A stretch of DNA of 44,121 nucleotides from a virus: the IMG/VR virus record IMGVR_UViG_3300045049_000218, positions 1-44,121 of that record, one strand, 5' to 3'. Every line of letters begins with the position of its first letter. Position 1 is the first letter of the stretch. The notes beneath the pieces were generated by a model. It did no database searches and was not told the origin of the DNA. It worked only from the letters and a program-made list of their open reading frames with translations. A program made the position numbers and the translations under genes. Below are positions 5,388-13,362 of the stretch, in pieces.

Positions 5388-7839
5388 CGACACACCCCAA
5401 GCGCCGAGCGAGCGCGAGCAGCTCGTGCAGCGCCTCGCCGCGAACATGCCCGAGGCCATGCGCGGGCTGCCGCAATGGCTGCTCTGGCGGTTCGAGCAGC
5501 ACGAGGGCGAGAAGAAGCCGCGCAAGGTGCCGTATTACGCCGCCGGGCATCGCCGCACCGGCGGTCAGGGCAGCGACGAGGATCGCGGGCACCTCGTCAG
5601 CTTCGATCGAGCGCTGCACGTGCTTGCGCGCGCGTCACGCTTCGACGGCATCGGTTTCGCGTTCCTGCCTGGCGATGGGCTGATCGGCATCGACGTTGAT
5701 GGCGCGATCGACCCGGAATCCGGCGAGATCTCCGAGCTGTGCAGTGAGGTGATCCGGCGCGCGGCCAGCTACACCGAGCTCAGCCCGAGCGGCAGAGGCG
5801 TGCACGTGATCGTGGCCGGCCAGACGCGCAGCAACAAGGACAACGTCATCGGCCTGGAGGTCTTCTGCGGCCGTCAGTTCTTCACCTGCTCCGGCAAGCA
5901 CTGGCCAGGCAGCCCAGCCACAGTTGAGCCGGTGAGTGCCGAGGCGCTGGCCTGGATGCACGCGGCTGTCGATGAAGCGAAGCAGCGCAAGCGGGCGCCG
6001 GCGGCTGAGCCGATTGTGGCGCCGATGGCGACGGCCGGTCAGACCGGTGATTGGGTGCGCCAGGCGCTCCAGGCTGTGCCTGCCGACTGCGACTACAACC
6101 AGTGGATCGGCATCGGCATGGCGATCAAGAGCGCGCTCGGCGATGGCGCGCTCGGCGTCTGGGACGAGTGGTCGCAGCGCGCGGCAGGCAAATACCCTGG
6201 CACGGAGCGTTTGCAGGCGCATTGGAAGAGCTTCTCGGGCAATGACCCGGACGGCGCGACCACGATCTTCAAGATCGCGCGGCGAGGCGGCGCATGGAAG
6301 CCGCCGATCGAGTACCTGGCCGTGCACGGGGCCGATCGCGAGCGCGAGGCCGCGCTGCGCAAGCTGCAGGGCAAGCCGCGCCTGGTGCTCGCGCACTCGG
6401 CGCCGGAACCTGCTGACGATGGCCAACCGACTCCTCCCCCTCCCTCCGATGAGGAAGTCGACGCGGCGCGCGGCGGCCGCGCGCACGACAAGGGGGGAGG
6501 GGGCCATGGGCTGGAGCGGCTGCAGGAGCACTACGCGCTGATCTATGGCACCGACACGGTGTGGGACGGCGAGAAGCGTCGCGTGATGAAGGTGGCCAAC
6601 CTGCGGCTGCTCTTCGGCAACGACACGGTCAAGATGTGGCTGCGCGGCGATGCGCGCCGCGTGGTGCTGCCGGAACACCTGGTGTTCGAGCCGGGCAAGA
6701 AACTGCCGCCGGACCATGTGAACCTCTTCGACGGCTTCGCGGTTGAGCCGATCAAATGCACGAAGGACGACGTTGCGCCGATGCTGGAGCTGCTCTGGCA
6801 CCTGTGCAGCGCCAGCGCGGATACCACCGACGGCGTGAAAGGCGTATTCAGGTGGGTGCTGCGCTGGCTCGCGCTGCCGTTGCAGAAGCCCGGCGCCAAG
6901 CTGCGTTCGGCGCTCGTCTTCCACGGCCCGCAGGGCACGGGCAAGAACCTGTTCTTTGACGGCGTGGCGTCGATCTATGGCAAGTACGGCTGCATGGTCG
7001 GCCAGACGGAGCTCGAAGACAAGTTCAACGACTGGCTCAGCGCGAAGCTGATGATTATCGGCAATGAGGTGGTGACACGGCAGGAGCTCTACCACCACAA
7101 GAACAAGCTGAAATGGATCATCACCGAGCCGCGCATCCCGATCCGGCCGATGCAGCAGAGCGTGCGCTGGGAGAGCAACCACGCACAGGTGGTGTTTCTG
7201 TCGAACGAGCAGCAGCCGCTGGCGCTCGAGCAGGACGATCGGCGCTACCTGGTGGTCTACACGCCGGCCGCGCGCGACGATGACCTCTACAAGCGCGTGG
7301 CGGCCTTTCTGGACGCAGATGGCGCGGCGAAGTTCATGCACTACCTGCTGAACTACCCGCTGGGCGACTTCGACGAGCACACCAAGCCGGTGATGACCGA
7401 GGCCAAGCTGGCGCTGATCGACCTGAGCCTCAAGCCGGCCGAGCGGTTCATCAACGACTGGCTAGGCGGCTTTCTGTCTCTACCCGTGCACCCGTGCGAG
7501 TCCGGCCAGCTGTACCGCGTGTTCACGCGCTGGTGCAGCCAGTGCGGTGAGCGCTATCCGCCGAACCAGGCGGCGTTCACCAATACCGCGAAACGGCACG
7601 TGCAGGAGCGTCTGGAGCGCGACGAGGAAGGCCAGCGCATGGCGCCGCGCCTTGAGCATCGCGCGGTGACGTATGACCTTGCCGACGGCAAGCGCCGGTC
7701 GATCCGCGTGTGGATTCCGCGCGAGTGCGCGCCGCCCGAAGGCGTGAAGCTTGGCGACTGGGCTGCCGCGTGCGTCGACCAGTTCGAGCGCCACGTCAAC
7801 GCGTTCGGCCGCACGGCGATGCCGGAGGAAACCTCATGA
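5371..7839 (+). CDS. PrimPol-helicase replication protein (primase/D5-type), 822 aa
   Basis: Three domains are visible. Residues 30-180 are an archaeo-eukaryotic-type primase-polymerase with the metal pair in GLIGIDVDG (D108, D110), the segment YTELSPSGRGVHVIV and EVFCGRQFFTCSG. Residues 225-300 match a PriCT_2-like linker (DYNQWIGIGMAIKSALGDGA). Residues 400-700 are an SF3/D5-like ATPase (DUF5906 type) with Walker A GPQGTGKN (519-526), Walker B-like LMIIGNE (560-566) and the sensor-like VFLSNEQQPLALEQDDRRYL. A Pro/Glu-rich, low-complexity linker (345-380) separates primase and helicase. It should prime and unwind DNA at the phage origin in the cytoplasm. The GTG start follows GGGGGA. Confidence 0.85.
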   Translation: MASTLDDTPQAPSEREQLVQRLAANMPEAMRGLPQWLLWRFEQHEGEKKPRKVPYYAAGHRRTGGQGSDEDRGHLVSFDRALHVLARASRFDGIGFAFLPGDGLIGIDVDGAIDPESGEISELCSEVIRRAASYTELSPSGRGVHVIVAGQTRSNKDNVIGLEVFCGRQFFTCSGKHWPGSPATVEPVSAEALAWMHAAVDEAKQRKRAPAAEPIVAPMATAGQTGDWVRQALQAVPADCDYNQWIGIGMAIKSALGDGALGVWDEWSQRAAGKYPGTERLQAHWKSFSGNDPDGATTIFKIARRGGAWKPPIEYLAVHGADREREAALRKLQGKPRLVLAHSAPEPADDGQPTPPPPSDEEVDAARGGRAHDKGGGGHGLERLQEHYALIYGTDTVWDGEKRRVMKVANLRLLFGNDTVKMWLRGDARRVVLPEHLVFEPGKKLPPDHVNLFDGFAVEPIKCTKDDVAPMLELLWHLCSASADTTDGVKGVFRWVLRWLALPLQKPGAKLRSALVFHGPQGTGKNLFFDGVASIYGKYGCMVGQTELEDKFNDWLSAKLMIIGNEVVTRQELYHHKNKLKWIITEPRIPIRPMQQSVRWESNHAQVVFLSNEQQPLALEQDDRRYLVVYTPAARDDDLYKRVAAFLDADGAAKFMHYLLNYPLGDFDEHTKPVMTEAKLALIDLSLKPAERFINDWLGGFLSLPVHPCESGQLYRVFTRWCSQCGERYPPNQAAFTNTAKRHVQERLERDEEGQRMAPRLEHRAVTYDLADGKRRSIRVWIPRECAPPEGVKLGDWAAACVDQFERHVNAFGRTAMPEETS

Positions 7840-8111
7840 GGCGCCGTCTGTTGCGGCTGTTGCGTTGGCCTGTTGCGCCGCAAACCCGCGCCGTTGCGTG
7901 CGTTGCGCCGTTTCAGCTACTTCCGTGCCTCACGTGCGAGCGCGCGCACGCGGGAAGTGTCGCGCGTGCCCTCGCTCTCGTGAGGCGAAGAACCCCGCGC
8001 AACGGCGCAACGCACGCAACGGCGCGGGTTTGCGGCGCAACGCGCGCCGCAACGCGCGCAACAAGCCTCTCTCTTTCCTTGTTGGAAGAGAGGAAGAGAA
8101 GTTGGAGGTAG
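7836..8111 (+). CDS. Doubtful 91-aa ORF across the large inverted repeat
   Basis: The ATG at 7836 overlaps the primase stop (ATGA) and has GGAGG 7 bp upstream, the signals of a coupled gene. The predicted product is very Arg/Ala/Leu-rich with no recognisable fold, and its middle is dictated by the 41-bp inverted repeat (7872-8041). The start signals may be a relic of a gene replaced by the repeat, or may direct a short basic peptide. Treat as possible, not established. Confidence 0.3.
   Translation: MRRRLLRLLRWPVAPQTRAVACVAPFQLLPCLTCERAHAGSVARALALVRRRTPRNGATHATARVCGATRAATRATSLSLSLLEERKRSWR
7872..8041. repeat. Perfect 41-bp inverted repeat with 88-bp loop; candidate replication origin
   Basis: Bases 7872-7912 are the exact reverse complement of 8001-8041. 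The arms contain repeated GTTGCG-type words, and further TTGCG/CGCAA copies flank them (about eleven in 7850-8061). Inside the loop a second pair of arms, GCCTCACG (7927-7934) and CGTGAGGC (7979-7986), allows a stacked cruciform. The element sits directly after the primase-helicase gene and before the virion genes. Initiation site, strong terminator or transcription boundary are the realistic roles. Confidence 0.8.
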
Positions 8112-8116
8112 GGCGG

Positions 8117-8956
8117 ATGGCCACAAAGATCGTCACGAACGTCGACCAGGTGATGCGCACGGTGCGATCGATCCCCAAGCAGGCGCGCTTTGCATCGGTC
8201 AAGGCGCTCAACGAAACCGGCTTCGTCGCGCGGCGCGAGCTGCAGGCGGAAATGGGCCGTGTATTCGATCGGCCCACGCCGTGGATGCTGAACTCGGTGC
8301 AGGTCGACGTGGCCACGCGCGACAAGCCGGTGGTCACGATCAGCTTCGCGTACCGTGGCGGCAAGGGCGTCGATCCCAACGACGTGCTGCGCGCGGAGAT
8401 CTTCGGCGGCGTGCGGCGCACCAAGCGCTTCGAGGTCGCCTTGCAGCGCGCGGGGCTGCTGCTTCCCGGCATGGCGGCCGTGCCCGCCAAGGCCTGCCCG
8501 CTGGATGCATACGGCAACGTGCCGGGGCCGTTCATCGTCCAGCTGCTGTCCTACCTGCAGGCGTTCGGCGAGCAGGGCTACCGGGCCAACATGACCGACC
8601 GCAACCGCGCCAAGCTCTCAGGTCGCGGCAAGTGGATCAACGGTCGCTTCGTCGCTGCTGGCACCAAGGCATACGCCAAGGGCAAAGGGCCGCTGGCCTA
8701 CCGACAGGGCGGCGTCGAGTACTTCGTGAGCTTCGGTCGTGGCGAGCGCAACGGCCGCATGCAGCATCTGCCGCGTGGCATCTGGCAGCGCTCAGGCCTG
8801 CGCGGCGCAGTGGTCAAGCCTGTGTTCCTGTTCGTCAACGTGCCGGCCTACAAGGTGCGTTTTGATCCTGCGACGGTCATCGAGCGCACCGTCGCGCGCG
8901 AGTACGGCCCGCGCTTCGCGGCGTCGTTCGTGCAGGCGCTGGAGACCGCGCGATGA
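8117..8956 (+). CDS. Conserved phage protein preceding terminase, 279 aa, possible virion morphogenesis
   Basis: Starts behind GGAGGTAGGGCGG. The N terminus (VDQVMRTVRSIPKQARFASV then KALNETGFVARRELQAEM, about residues 8-46) is a helical region like those in small tail-completion and minor-tail proteins. It is followed by beta-rich sequence (PVVTISFAYRGGKGVDPNDV) and a basic middle. No enzyme motif is seen. A distant resemblance to the minor tail protein Z/HK97 gp10 group is possible, but I would not assign it. First gene of the virion operon and coupled (ATGA) to the next frame at 8953. Confidence 0.7.
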   Translation: MATKIVTNVDQVMRTVRSIPKQARFASVKALNETGFVARRELQAEMGRVFDRPTPWMLNSVQVDVATRDKPVVTISFAYRGGKGVDPNDVLRAEIFGGVRRTKRFEVALQRAGLLLPGMAAVPAKACPLDAYGNVPGPFIVQLLSYLQAFGEQGYRANMTDRNRAKLSGRGKWINGRFVAAGTKAYAKGKGPLAYRQGGVEYFVSFGRGERNGRMQHLPRGIWQRSGLRGAVVKPVFLFVNVPAYKVRFDPATVIERTVAREYGPRFAASFVQALETAR

Positions 8957-9132
8957 AGCTCACAGCCATCGCGATCGCGGCTCGTCTAGCCTGCGCGTTC
9001 GGCCGGCAGGCGCCCGATGTGAGCGGCCACCCCCACCCCTTTTCGGGTCCTTCCGGGAAGGCTCGAATGCGGGTAATTCGAGCCCCGATCAAAGCGAATT
9101 TGCAGCGTGATTCCAAGGGGGTTGTGCAGTGA
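8953..9132 (+). CDS. Possible 59-aa protein over a candidate cos region
   Basis: The ATG at 8953 overlaps the preceding stop and the TGA overlaps the GTG of the terminase small subunit, so both ends are coupled. The product starts with a short hydrophobic run (MKLTAIAIAARLACAFG) and then has a basic tail without features. The DNA beneath it contains a 9-bp-arm hairpin at 9060-9084, which suggests the segment may be packaging DNA rather than, or as well as, coding. Moderate to low confidence. Confidence 0.4.
   Translation: MKLTAIAIAARLACAFGRQAPDVSGHPHPFSGPSGKARMRVIRAPIKANLQRDSKGVVQ
9060..9084. other. Inverted repeat 45 bp upstream of terS; candidate cos element
   Basis: GGCTCGAAT (9060-9068) and ATTCGAGCC (9076-9084) are perfect 9-bp arms around GCGGGTA. 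A second small dyad, CCTTCCGGGAAGG, lies just upstream (about 9049-9061). Lambda-type cos nicking sites have dyad symmetry and lie shortly upstream of the small-subunit gene, as here. Without end mapping this is only a candidate; a leader hairpin is the alternative. Confidence 0.4.
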
Positions 9133-9641
9133 CTGAGCCTGTGCAGACGGTCGATTTGCAGGCTACCTGCACGCAGGAAGCCTTCGGCCGGCTGGTGGGG
9201 ATAAGCCAGCAGGCAGTGAGCGACCTCGCGTCACGCGGCGTGCTCACCGCTGGCCAGACCATCGGCACCTGGCTGCTCGCGTACTGCGCGCACATCCGCG
9301 AACAGGCGGCCGGCCGCAGCGAAAGCGAGCTCACCTCAGAGCGTGCGCGCCTGGCTCGCGAGCAGGCCGACCGGGTCGCGATGCACAACGCGCTGCGCCG
9401 CAAAGAGGTCGCTCCGGTGGCCATCCTCGAGGAGGTGCTGGCGCACGTCGCCCGCCAGATCTCGGCCAGGCTTGACGCGCTGGTGCCGGAGCTGAAACGC
9501 TGCATCCCTGATCTGCCGCCCGAGGCCCTGCAGCTGGTGGGCGAGCGGGTGGCAGTAGTGCGCGCCGCCGCCGCCGGCGTTCGCCTGTCGACCGCCGACG
9601 AGATCGCCGCGCAAGAGGCGCAGGACGAGGCCGACGCCTGA
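9129..9641 (+). CDS. terS: Terminase small subunit, Nu1-like
   Basis: 170 aa. The N-terminal region has the winged-helix character of Nu1 (PF07471): TQEAFGRLVGISQQAVSDLA (about 16-35) then RGVLTAGQTIGTWLLAYCAH. The middle (about 65-95) is a charged helix (ERARLAREQADRVAMHNALR), and the C-terminal part should contact the large subunit. It binds the packaging site and guides the large subunit to cut concatemers. The GTG start overlaps the previous stop; the stop overlaps the terL ATG by one base. Length is close to lambda Nu1 (181 aa). Confidence 0.85.
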   Translation: MTEPVQTVDLQATCTQEAFGRLVGISQQAVSDLASRGVLTAGQTIGTWLLAYCAHIREQAAGRSESELTSERARLAREQADRVAMHNALRRKEVAPVAILEEVLAHVARQISARLDALVPELKRCIPDLPPEALQLVGERVAVVRAAAAGVRLSTADEIAAQEAQDEADA

Positions 9642-11725
9642 TGGATCACTCCGAGCTGGCCAGCCTCATCGCCGCGGCATCGCCGGAGCTGCGCGCCGAG
9701 CTCGACGCCGCGATCGCGCGCGGCCTGCGCGCCCTCGAGGTGCCCCCGCCTGTGCGCATGTCCGTCTGGGCCGAGGAGCACTTCTACTTGTCGGCCGAGA
9801 GCAGCTATGTGGAGGGCCGGTGGAAGTGCTGGCCGTTCCAGCGCGCCATGATGGACGTGATCGGCAGCGACGCGGTGCAGATCGTCACCGTGCGCAAGTC
9901 CGCCCGCGTCGGCTACACCAAGATCCTGCTCGCGGCGATCGCCTACTTCGCGCAGCACAAGCGCCGCAACCAAGGCCTCTACCAGCCGACCGACGACGAC
10001 CGCGACGAGTTCGTCAACACCGAGCTCGACCCGATGATCCGCGACGTGAAGGTGCTGCGCACCGTCTTTCGCGACGCCGGCCGCAAGAGCAAGAACAACA
10101 CCGTCAAGTTCAAAAAGTTCTCCACCGGCGTGCTGCACGTGCGCGGCGGCAAGGCGGCCAAGAACTATCGCCGCCTCACGCTTGACACCGTCTACTACGA
10201 CGAGCTCAGCGGCTTCGACCGCGACATCGAGAAGGAAGGCGCGGCCACCAAGCTCGGCGACAAGCGCCTGGAGGGCAGCACCTTCCCCAAGAGCGTGCGC
10301 GGCAGCACGCCCAAGATCAAGGGCCATTGCAACGTCGAAGACAGCGAGGCCAGCGCGGACCTGCGCCTGCGCTACCACGTGCGCTGCCCCGGCTGCGACG
10401 AAGAGCACCCGCTGGAGTGGGGCGGCAAGGGCGCCAAGAACGGCATGCGCTGGCAGGGCGGCAATCCCGACTCCGTGGCTCACATTCACCACTGCGGCTA
10501 CCTGCTCACGCAGGCCGAATACCTGCAGATCTGGGGGGAGGGGCGCTGGAAGTCCGACACCGGCGTCTCCATCGACGCCGAAGGCCGCTTCGTCGACGCC
10601 GCCGGCCAGGTCATCCCGGCGCCGCGCCACGTCGCCTTTCACGTGTGGACGGCCTACGCGCCGCAAGCCACCTGGCCGCAGCTGGTGCGCGAGTTCCTGG
10701 ATGCGAAGGCCAAGGCCAAGCGCGGCGACATCGCCGACCTGAAAACCTTCGTCAACACCACGCTCGGCGAGACCTGGGAGGAAAAAGGCGACACCGCCGA
10801 CGAGCACGAGCTGCAGAAGCGCGCCGAGCCCTACGCGCTGAAGACCGTGCCCGTCGGCGCGCTCATCCTCACCGCCGGCATCGACGTGCAGGACAAGCGC
10901 TGGGAGATCGGCGTCTGGGGCTGGGGCCGCGGCATGGAATCCTGGGCCGTCGACCACCACATCATCGAAGGCAACCCCGCCAGCGAGGAAGACTGGGACC
11001 CGGTCGCCGAGTACCTGCGCCGGCGCTACCCGCAAGCCTGGCGCGAAGGCAACAGCCTGCCGATCGAGGCCAGCTCGATCGACAGCGGCCACCACACCCA
11101 GGCCGTCTACAACTTCGTGCGCAAGTACGCCGGCCAGCTGCGCCTGCATGCCGTCAAGGGCAGCAGCGACGAAGGCAAGCCCATCAAAGGCGTGGCCAGC
11201 GCGCAGGACGTGAGCTGGCAGGGCAAGACCTACAAGAACGGCGTGAAGCTCTGGCTGATCGGCACCGACACCGCCAAGGACCTGCTCCACGGCCAGCTGC
11301 AGATCGCGCCGCCACTGCCTGGCCAGCCATGCCCCGGCTACGTGCACACCAGCACCGACCTGCCGCGCGAGTGGTACGAGCAGCTCACCGCCGAGACCCG
11401 CATCCCGGTCAAGACGCCGCGCGGCGAGGTCCTGCGCTGGATCAAGCGCCGCCCGCGCAACGAGGTGCTGGACACCCGCAACTACGCCACGCACGCGGCC
11501 CACATGCTCGATCTGCACCGCTACCCCGACAAGCTCTGGACGCGCCTGGAGGCCGCCGTGCAGCCCGCGCCCGACCTTTTCACCGCCGCGCCGGCCAAGC
11601 CCGCGCGGCCCGCAAAGCCTGACGCACGCGAGACCGAAATGGCCGCTGTGCACACGTCTGCAGTCGCCGGGGGCGATAGCGGCTGGCGCTCCTGGAACCG
11701 CAACGAAGGAAAAAGCCCATGGTGA
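9641..11725 (+). CDS. terL: Terminase large subunit, lambda gpA-like
   Basis: 694 aa, close to lambda gpA (641 aa), family PF05876. The ATPase shows the gpA-style Walker A KSARVGYTK (86-94) and Walker B DTVYYDE (182-188). Zinc-ribbon-like CPGCDEEH follows in mid-protein, and the nuclease half opens with TAGIDVQDKRWE (about residue 411). It pumps DNA into the prohead and makes staggered cuts, pairing with the Nu1-like subunit. The last 50 residues are Pro/Ala-rich and overlap the next gene by 7 bp. This type predicts cos packaging. Confidence 0.93.
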   Translation: MDHSELASLIAAASPELRAELDAAIARGLRALEVPPPVRMSVWAEEHFYLSAESSYVEGRWKCWPFQRAMMDVIGSDAVQIVTVRKSARVGYTKILLAAIAYFAQHKRRNQGLYQPTDDDRDEFVNTELDPMIRDVKVLRTVFRDAGRKSKNNTVKFKKFSTGVLHVRGGKAAKNYRRLTLDTVYYDELSGFDRDIEKEGAATKLGDKRLEGSTFPKSVRGSTPKIKGHCNVEDSEASADLRLRYHVRCPGCDEEHPLEWGGKGAKNGMRWQGGNPDSVAHIHHCGYLLTQAEYLQIWGEGRWKSDTGVSIDAEGRFVDAAGQVIPAPRHVAFHVWTAYAPQATWPQLVREFLDAKAKAKRGDIADLKTFVNTTLGETWEEKGDTADEHELQKRAEPYALKTVPVGALILTAGIDVQDKRWEIGVWGWGRGMESWAVDHHIIEGNPASEEDWDPVAEYLRRRYPQAWREGNSLPIEASSIDSGHHTQAVYNFVRKYAGQLRLHAVKGSSDEGKPIKGVASAQDVSWQGKTYKNGVKLWLIGTDTAKDLLHGQLQIAPPLPGQPCPGYVHTSTDLPREWYEQLTAETRIPVKTPRGEVLRWIKRRPRNEVLDTRNYATHAAHMLDLHRYPDKLWTRLEAAVQPAPDLFTAAPAKPARPAKPDARETEMAAVHTSAVAGGDSGWRSWNRNEGKSPW
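11648..11662. promoter_or_regulatory. GTGCACACGTCTGCA site (copy 1 of 3 related sites)
   Basis: The 15-mer recurs as reverse complement at 42286-42300 and differs by one base from the core of the 22-bp palindrome at 19968-19989. It lies within the terL 3' end, 57 bp upstream of the Mor-like gene. Candidate binding site for a phage regulator, possibly the ParB-like protein. Confidence 0.35.
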
Positions 11726-12081
11726 CCCGCACAGCGCCAGCGCCCGTCGCCGAGCCGTCCGAGCACGTGAGGGACGTGCTGGCCGGCCGCGCGAGCGACC
11801 CCGACCTGGTCGACCGCATCTTCGAGCTGCTGCTGGAGATGTGCCCGGAGATCCCGCGTGATCGCGTGCCCGAGCTGAAGCAGGCCACGCGCGAGGAGTT
11901 CGGTGGCACCGACAACTACGTGCCCAAGCGCTCGCCGACCGAGCGGCAGCGGCAAGTGCAATACGTGCTGCGCCACTTCAATGGCCGCAACGCCACCGAG
12001 ATCGCGCGCCGGCTGGAGAAAAGCCGGGCGTGGGTGTACCGAGTGCTGAAGCAACCTGGAAAGCCAGAAGGGACCACATAG
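11719..12081 (+). CDS. Mor-like transcription activator, 120 aa
   Basis: Matches the Mor transcription activator family (PF08765). The N-terminal dimerisation part is DPDLVDRIFELLLEMCPEIP (about 27-46). A conserved turn GGTDNYVPK (about 61-70) is followed by a C-terminal helix-turn-helix, ERQRQVQYVLRHFNGRNATE, then IARRLEKSRAWVYRVLKQ (about 74-113). Mu Mor (129 aa) binds a dyad near -43 of its target promoter and recruits RNA polymerase. The gene overlaps terL by 7 bp and sits inside the virion operon, so it probably reinforces late transcription. Two duplicated hairpin elements before gpW and capsid are candidate targets. Confidence 0.8.
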   Translation: MVTRTAPAPVAEPSEHVRDVLAGRASDPDLVDRIFELLLEMCPEIPRDRVPELKQATREEFGGTDNYVPKRSPTERQRQVQYVLRHFNGRNATEIARRLEKSRAWVYRVLKQPGKPEGTT

Positions 12082-12082
12082 C

Positions 12083-13123
12083 ATGGCCGAAAATTCTGCG
12101 ATCGAATGGTGCGACCACACCTTCAACCCCTGGGAAGGCTGCACTAAGGTTTCGCCCGGCTGCGACCACTGCTATGCTGAGGCCCGCAATGCGCGATTCG
12201 CCGGCGGCACGGCGAGCAACTGGGGACCTGGCGCACCCCGGCGCCGCACTAGTGAGGCTAACTGGAAGCTGCCGCTGAAGTGGAACGCGCTGGCCGCGGC
12301 CGAAGGCCGGCGCTACCGCGTGTTCTGCGCTTCGCTGGCCGACGTGTTCGACAACGAGGTGCAGCCCGAATGGCGCCGCGACCTGCTGCGACTGATCCTG
12401 AACACGCCGCATCTCGACTGGTTGCTGCTGACGAAGCGCATCGGCAACGCGGCCGCAATGCTTGAAGAAGCATCGCAGGCGATCGACGGAGTGGGCTGGC
12501 AGCGCCACCCGTGGTCGAACGTCTGGCTCGGCGCGACGGTGGTGAACCAGACGGAGGCCGACCGCGACATCCCGAAGCTGCTCGCGGTGCCCGCGCGCGT
12601 GCGCTTCCTGTCGATCGAGCCAATGCTGGGGCCCATCGACCTAACGGGCATCGGCCGCTACACGAACAGTTCGCAGAACATCGACGCTCTGCGGGGTATC
12701 GACACGCGGGGCGTGCTGGCCATGAGCGCAAACGAGGCCTCCAGCATGGTGTCGTCGTCACTCGGTGGCCCTCGTGTCCACTGGGTCATCGCCGGCGGCG
12801 AGAGCGGCCCGCACGCGCGGCCGATGCACCCGGACTGGGCCCGCTCGCTGCGCGACCAGTGCGCGGCCGCCGGCGTGCCGTTCCTGTTCAAGCAGCACGG
12901 GGAATGGGCGCCGGGCAGCGGCTTCGACATGAGGCCACGCGCGTGGATCGATCGCGCCGGCCGCTTGGTGACCGAGCAGTCAGGCGACGACTTCCCGAAG
13001 GGCGCCTCGGCCGCCGACGGCTGGGCTGCGATCCATCGCGCCGGCAAAGCCGCCGCCGGCCGCCTGCTCGACGGTATCGAGCACACCGCCTTTCCGAAAC
13101 CGTCTCACTTTTCCGGGAAATGA
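12083..13123 (+). CDS. DUF5131 (phage Gp37/Gp68 family) Cys-motif protein, 346 aa
   Basis: Family PF07505. The N terminus AIEWCDHTFNPWEGC is followed by TKVSPGCDHCYAEA, giving C20-x6-C27-x2-C30, a radical-SAM-like iron-sulphur cluster motif. Later family landmarks are SKRIGNAA-type DWLLLTKR, WLGATVVNQ, RFLSIEPMLGPID and HWVIAGGESGPHARP. The biochemical reaction is not established. The gene separates Mor from gpW/portal and is not a virion component, so it is a cargo gene in the head operon. Its stop codon lies inside the duplicated hairpin element (13095-13127). The protein end FSGK is encoded by that element. Confidence 0.85.
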   Translation: MAENSAIEWCDHTFNPWEGCTKVSPGCDHCYAEARNARFAGGTASNWGPGAPRRRTSEANWKLPLKWNALAAAEGRRYRVFCASLADVFDNEVQPEWRRDLLRLILNTPHLDWLLLTKRIGNAAAMLEEASQAIDGVGWQRHPWSNVWLGATVVNQTEADRDIPKLLAVPARVRFLSIEPMLGPIDLTGIGRYTNSSQNIDALRGIDTRGVLAMSANEASSMVSSSLGGPRVHWVIAGGESGPHARPMHPDWARSLRDQCAAAGVPFLFKQHGEWAPGSGFDMRPRAWIDRAGRLVTEQSGDDFPKGASAADGWAAIHRAGKAAAGRLLDGIEHTAFPKPSHFSGK

Positions 13124-13127
13124 GACA
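13095..13127 (+). promoter_or_regulatory. 33-bp hairpin element, copy 1 (upstream of gpW-like gene)
   Basis: Identical to 19995-20027 except for one base. The core GTCTCA (13102-13107) and TGAGAC (13121-13126) close a stem that continues with TTTCC/GGAAA. Its centre lies 36 bp before the gpW-like ATG, matching 37 bp at the other copy. No U-tract follows, so it is not a standard terminator. A late-promoter operator or an mRNA control element is more likely. Confidence 0.7.
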
Positions 13128-13149
13128 GCCCGCACCGTAGCGTGCGGGC
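13128..13149 (+). promoter_or_regulatory. 8-bp stem hairpin abutting the gpW start
   Basis: GCCCGCAC (13128-13135) pairs with GTGCGGGC (13142-13149) around CGTAGC; the next base is the A of the gpW-like ATG. No Shine-Dalgarno sequence is present. Either the mRNA begins at or near the ATG, or the structure controls translation. Confidence 0.55.
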
Positions 13150-13362
13150 ATGGCCTACACCCAATCCGATCTCGACAACCTCGATGCGGCGATCGCCGCC
13201 AGCGAGCTCGAGGTCGAAGTCGACGGGCAGCGCACCCGCTACCGCAGCATCGCCGAGCTGAAGGCCGCGCGCTCCCACGTGGCCGCCGTGCTGTCCGCCG
13301 CGCAGCAGCCCACCGGCCGCAGCAGCTTCCGCTTCGACTTCACCAGCCAGCGGGAGTGCTGA
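13150..13362 (+). CDS. gpW-like head-tail joining protein, 70 aa
   Basis: Size (lambda gpW is 68 aa) and order (terminase, W, portal) match. Helix 1, YTQSDLDNLDAAIAASELEV, is followed by a strand pair (VEVDGQRTRYRSI) and helix 2, AELKAARSHVAAVL, the alpha/beta pattern of gpW (PF02831). It should plug the portal and stabilise packaged DNA before tail joining. The stop overlaps the portal ATG. The start has no Shine-Dalgarno but is directly preceded by two hairpins. Confidence 0.8.
   Translation: MAYTQSDLDNLDAAIAASELEVEVDGQRTRYRSIAELKAARSHVAAVLSAAQQPTGRSSFRFDFTSQREC

Noticed and set aside
5635-7380. Leftward open frame of 581 codons
   Set aside because: Antisense to the PrimPol-helicase gene, whose motifs are unmistakable.
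9089-11653. Very long leftward open frame (854 codons) opposite terminase
   Set aside because: Antisense to a clear Nu1/A-type terminase; composition is typical of G+C-rich antisense frames and no start signals are seen.
13095-13127. Rho-independent terminator at the DUF5131 gene end
   Set aside because: The stem is not followed by a U-tract, and an identical element occurs before another gene at the same distance from its start.
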